Below, piece by piece: positions 60,832 through 64,000 of a stretch of DNA of 64,000 bases; position 1 is the first letter of the stretch; each line of letters starts with the position of its first letter. The position numbers and the translations under genes are program-made. The notes beneath the pieces are model-generated. The model was not told the origin of the DNA. It searched no databases and saw only the letters and a program-made list of their open reading frames with translations. This stretch comes from an uncultured Rothia sp. Lineage in GTDB: Bacteria > Actinomycetota > Actinomycetes > Actinomycetales > Micrococcaceae. The DNA lies in NCBI RefSeq assembly GCF_916715725.1, contig NZ_CAKAPD010000012.1, forward strand, positions 1-64,000, in the 5' to 3' direction.

Positions 60832-61929
60832 CTAGTTGAAGGAACGATTCGCCTCAAAAACCAGCACCGGGGCGGCCTGTACCTTCCCGCGTTGCTTCTT
60901 ATTCTCCAACAGGGCTACCAGGGTACCGTCCGGGGCGAAGCCCGCCACAATACCCTCAACGCTGGCATGCTGCACCGCGCCGGACTCATCCGCGCTCGCG
61001 TGCACGGAACGCTTCACCACGGAACCGTCACCGCTGGGGCTAATACGACGACCGTAGGAAATATCGCTCGCCTCCGCGGCAGAGAGCTCACGCGCACCAA
61101 AGATGCGGCGTGCTGCCTCCTCCAGGGGAAGCAGCGGCAAATCTTCCAGCGGAGCCTCCGACTCTTCGCGGCGCTGCTTCAACTGCGCCAAATCGGCGGC
61201 ATCCTCAAGCACCACCGCACCCACACGGGTACGGCGAAGAGCCGTCAGGTGGCCACCGGTGCCCAGAATCTTGCCCAGATCACGCGCCAGGGCACGAATA
61301 TAGGTGCCCGAAGAGCACGAAACCGTCACCTTGCAGTCAATCACGGGAACCGAGGTTGCCGCATGTTCGCCCTCGTTCTCGGGGTCCTCAATCACGTACT
61401 CGGCAAAACCAGGGTTGATGGAATGTACCGTGAACTCGCTAATCGTCACCGGACGCGCCGCCAACTCAACCTGCTCACCGCTACGCACACGCGCATACGA
61501 GCGAACACCGTTGATCTTAATAGCGGATACCGCAGAAGGAACCTGCAGAATATCGCCGCTGAGCTGCACCACAGCCTCCAGGATGCGCGCACGCATCTGC
61601 TCAGCGTCCAGACCGGTCAGCGCCTCAACGGCATCAGGATGCGCGGCGGTGTGTTCACCCTCGGCGTCCTCAGTCAGCGTCTCAATGCCCAGGCGAATCG
61701 TCGCGTCATAGGTTTTATCCTGACCGACCAGGTAGGTCAGCAGCTTCGTCGCCTTATTGATGCCCAAAATCAGCACGCCGGTCGCGGCGGGATCCAGCGT
61801 ACCGGCGTGACCAACCCGCCGGGTGCCAGCAATACGACGCATCTGAGAGACTGCGTCGTGGCTGCTCATCCCGGCGGGCTTATCAATGACCATCAGGCCG
61901 GACGGGCCCTGAGGTTGTTTCTTCGCCAC
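60832..61929 (-). CDS. truB: tRNA pseudouridine(55) synthase TruB
   Basis: 365 residues. Makes pseudouridine 55 in the T-arm of tRNA. The catalytic Asp is in HAGTLDPAATGVL; further motifs YDATIRLG and SSGTYIRALARDLG are present. The C-terminal PUA-like end is longer than usual by about 40 residues. The GTG start directly follows the rbfA stop TAA, so translation is coupled. Confidence 0.96.
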   Translation of the reverse strand: MAKKQPQGPSGLMVIDKPAGMSSHDAVSQMRRIAGTRRVGHAGTLDPAATGVLILGINKATKLLTYLVGQDKTYDATIRLGIETLTEDAEGEHTAAHPDAVEALTGLDAEQMRARILEAVVQLSGDILQVPSAVSAIKINGVRSYARVRSGEQVELAARPVTISEFTVHSINPGFAEYVIEDPENEGEHAATSVPVIDCKVTVSCSSGTYIRALARDLGKILGTGGHLTALRRTRVGAVVLEDAADLAQLKQRREESEAPLEDLPLLPLEEAARRIFGARELSAAEASDISYGRRISPSGDGSVVKRSVHASADESGAVQHASVEGIVAGFAPDGTLVALLENKKQRGKVQAAPVLVFEANRSFN

Positions 61930-62370
61930 TTAGGCGTCCTCACCCTCGGCAGGCTCGTCCTTCTTGTAGGGGTCTGCCTCACCAGCGTACTCGGCACCCT
62001 CAGCTGCAGCAGCCAGGGCGGCGTCGCGCTCGCGAGTCTCACGCAGAAGCGCCTCAATGTGGAAGGCGTTCTCGGGAACCTCGTCAGCGACGAAAGTCAG
62101 GGTGGGGGTCAGGCGGGCAGTGATGTTCTTACCCACCTCGGCGCGCAGAATACCCTTAGCGGATTCCAGCGCTTTCTTGGTGTTTGCGGCGTCCTCTTCG
62201 GAGCCGAACACGGTGTAGTACAGGGTTGCGTGCTGCAGGTCGTTGGTCACGCGGGCATCGGTAATAGTCACAAAACCGAGGCGGGGATCCTTAACACGAC
62301 GCTCCAGCGCCTTCGCCACAATTACCTTGATGCGGTCGGCAAGTCGTGCCGCGCGGGCTGCATCAGCCAT
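61930..62370 (-). CDS. rbfA: Ribosome-binding factor A
   Basis: 146 residues. Cold-shock 30S maturation factor with a KH-like fold (RIKVIVAKALERRVKDPRLGFVTITDARVTNDLQHATLYYTVFG...LRAEVGKNITARLTPTLTFV). The C-terminus is acidic. AAGGAGAAACAC precedes the ATG. It follows infB and directly precedes truB. Confidence 0.95.
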   Translation of the reverse strand: MADAARAARLADRIKVIVAKALERRVKDPRLGFVTITDARVTNDLQHATLYYTVFGSEEDAANTKKALESAKGILRAEVGKNITARLTPTLTFVADEVPENAFHIEALLRETRERDAALAAAAEGAEYAGEADPYKKDEPAEGEDA

Positions 62371-62382
62371 GTGTTTCTCCTT

Positions 62383-62460
62383 GAAATGTCGTGGTGAAAT
62401 GTCGTGGTGCTTCCGCGAACACTCGGGGTGTTACGGAGGCGTTCCAGGTAATGCGGAAGC
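62383..62460. other. Repeat and hairpin in the infB-rbfA gap
   Basis: A 13-base tandem duplication (62383-62395, 62396-62408) lies just before the rbfA ribosome-binding site on the minus strand. Beside it are 8-bp inverted arms GCTTCCGC/GCGGAAGC (62409-62416, 62453-62460). The hairpin may partially end infB transcripts. Confidence 0.5.
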
Positions 62461-62555
62461 GCCCGCCCCGCCAGTGTCCGCCCCGCAGACTCCAGTTTTA
62501 GAAGCCTGCGGGTGCGGGAACACTAGCGGGTGACGGGCGCATCAGCGTGTGAGTC

Positions 62556-64000
62556 TTAGACACGCGGCTTTTCGCGCATCTCCCAAGTCTCGATAATGTC
62601 GCCTTCCTTGATGTCGTTGAAGGAGCCGAGGCCAATACCACACTCGAAACCTTCGCGAACCTCGGTAGCGTCGTCCTTGAAACGACGCAGCGACTCGATG
62701 GTGAGGTTGTCTGCCACCACGGAACCGTCGCGCACCAGGCGTGCCTTGGCGTTGCGCTTGATGATGCCGTTCTTGACGATCGAACCTGCGATGTTGCCCC
62801 ACTTGGAGGAGCGGAAGACCTCGCGGATCTCTGCGGAGCCGAGCTCCACTTCCTCGTACTCGGGCTTGAGCATACCCTTGACGGCCTGCTCAATTTCCTC
62901 AATCGCACGGTAGATGACCGAGTAGAACTTCATCTCGACGCCTTCGCGGTCGGCAAGTTCTGCAACGCGCTCTGCCGGGCGGACGTTGAAGCCGATGATG
63001 ACCGCGTTGTCCACGGTAGCCAGGTTCACGTCGTTCTGGGTAATAGCACCCACACCGCGGTGGATGACGCGCAGCTGAACCTCGTCGCCACCGGCGTCGA
63101 TCTTCATCAGGGACTCTTCCAGCGCTTCCACAGCACCGGAGACGTCACCCTTAATGATCAGGTTCAGGGTGTCCATCTTGCCCTCAGCCACAGCGGCGTC
63201 GAAGGACTCGAGGGTCACGCGCTTACGACGCTTAGCCAGCTGAGCGTTACGATCAGCAGCCTCACGCTTCTCAGCGATCTGACGAGCGGTGCGCTCTTCC
63301 TCGGTGGAGAGGAAGGTGTCGCCTGCACGAGGAACGGTGGACAGACCCAGCACCTGAACGGGGCGGGACGGGCCAGCTTCCTTCACAGCCTGACCGTTCT
63401 CATCGAACATTGCACGAACGCGACCGTGAGCAACACCGGCAACGATAGCGTCACCGACGCGCAGGGTACCGGACTGAACCAGGACGGTGGAAACCGCACC
63501 GCGGCCCTTGTCCAGGTTTGCTTCAATAGCAACGCCGCGTGCTTCCTTGTTCGGGTTAGCGGTCAGTTCGAGCACGTCAGCGGTCAGGGTGACAGCCTCA
63601 AGCAGCTCGTCGATGTTGGTGCCGTTGCGAGCGGAGACGTCCACGAACATGGTGTCGCCACCGTACTCTTCGGGGATCAGGCCGTACTCGGTAAGCTGGC
63701 CACGGATCTTGTCCGGGGACGCGCCTTCCTTATCGATCTTGTTCACAGCAACCACGATCGGCACGTTAGCTGCCTGTGCGTGGTTCAGTGCCTCAACGGT
63801 CTGGGGCATAACGCCGTCATCCGCTGCGACCACGAGGATTGCCACGTCGGTAACCTTCGCACCACGGGCACGCATAGCGGTGAACGCCTCGTGACCGGGG
63901 GTATCGATGAAGGTAATCGCGCGGTCTTCACCCTCAACGGTGGTGTGGACCTGGTATGCACCAATGTGCTGGGTAATGCCGCCGGCCTCACCCTCAATGA
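62556..64000 (-). CDS. infB: Translation initiation factor IF-2 (5' part outside the window)
   Basis: Only about 480 C-terminal residues are visible; the reading frame runs off at 64000, so the N-terminal domain and the G1 loop are missing. Visible are G3 in DTPGHEAFTAMRARGA, G4 NKID, and domains II-IV to the fMet-tRNA-binding end (RIKDMEVREGFECGIGLGSFNDIKEGDIIETWEM in part). IF-2 delivers initiator tRNA to the 30S subunit. It is the first gene of infB-rbfA-truB. Confidence 0.97.
   Translation of the reverse strand, partial: IEGEAGGITQHIGAYQVHTTVEGEDRAITFIDTPGHEAFTAMRARGAKVTDVAILVVAADDGVMPQTVEALNHAQAANVPIVVAVNKIDKEGASPDKIRGQLTEYGLIPEEYGGDTMFVDVSARNGTNIDELLEAVTLTADVLELTANPNKEARGVAIEANLDKGRGAVSTVLVQSGTLRVGDAIVAGVAHGRVRAMFDENGQAVKEAGPSRPVQVLGLSTVPRAGDTFLSTEEERTARQIAEKREAADRNAQLAKRRKRVTLESFDAAVAEGKMDTLNLIIKGDVSGAVEALEESLMKIDAGGDEVQLRVIHRGVGAITQNDVNLATVDNAVIIGFNVRPAERVAELADREGVEMKFYSVIYRAIEEIEQAVKGMLKPEYEEVELGSAEIREVFRSSKWGNIAGSIVKNGIIKRNAKARLVRDGSVVADNLTIESLRRFKDDATEVREGFECGIGLGSFNDIKEGDIIETWEMREKPRV

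Overview
The window looks like a chromosomal core region of a high-GC Gram-positive actinobacterium of the family Micrococcaceae, most likely Rothia (an inference from gene order and protein sequences; no search was run). Supporting signs are the actinobacterial block ftsK-pgsA-cinA/pncC-clgR-DUF3046-recA-recX, the lexA/LysM pair, PriA (the HisA/TrpF isomerase of actinobacteria), a DUF1844 gene divergent from infC-rpmI-rplT, RNase J beside dapA, and a luxS-mtnN pair. I see no prophage, transposon, CRISPR array or tRNA gene. Almost all genes lie on the minus strand.

Layout. 1-392: a terminator, a 25-bp tandem repeat and probably the start of an rRNA leader. 393-8524: tyrS, a HelD/HelR-type RNA-polymerase-associated ATPase, apt, an acyl-CoA ligase, argR with a candidate operator, and an acidic membrane protein. 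8716-16746: pheST, a small membrane protein, a Nudix hydrolase, a DUF421 protein, a CDF metal transporter and an rRNA/tRNA methyltransferase. 16985-19289: infC-rpmI-rplT with an attenuator-like leader and an AUU start, divergent from DUF1844. 19439-23271: priA, a HisH homologue that has lost its catalytic residues, a LysM protein, and divergent lexA. 23504-33136: dinG, hflX, an RsmC-like methyltransferase, dapF, miaA, miaB and a kinase-fold protein. 33306-44716: recX (with a very long N-terminal extension), recA, DUF3046, clgR, pncC, pgsA, ftsK and RNase J. 45100-49872: dapA, a membrane protein, dapB and an OatA-like acyltransferase. 50059-64000: an M16 peptidase, pnp, rpsO, an amino-acid permease, a small membrane protein, mtnN-luxS, ribF, a DUF4345 protein, truB, rbfA and a 5'-truncated infB.

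The genes group into translation and RNA metabolism (tyrS, pheST, infC operon, rpsO, pnp, rnj, truB, rbfA, infB, miaA, miaB, hflX), the SOS response and recombination (lexA, LysM, dinG, recA, recX, ftsK), and lysine/peptidoglycan precursors (dapA, dapB, dapF).

The most unusual observations are: (i) an intact HisH reading frame in which the nucleophile Cys, the catalytic His and the Glu are all replaced, still coupled to priA; (ii) RecX with about 480 extra N-terminal residues including Pro-Pro-Tyr repeats; (iii) an infC leader with a terminator hairpin ahead of an AUU start; (iv) a recurring arrangement in which a -10 hexamer sits 6-7 nt before the ATG, suggesting leaderless mRNAs, including a divergent pair only 35 bp apart; (v) clusters of TTCGAA palindromes upstream of lexA and recA; (vi) a perfect 60-bp palindrome between lexA and dinG.
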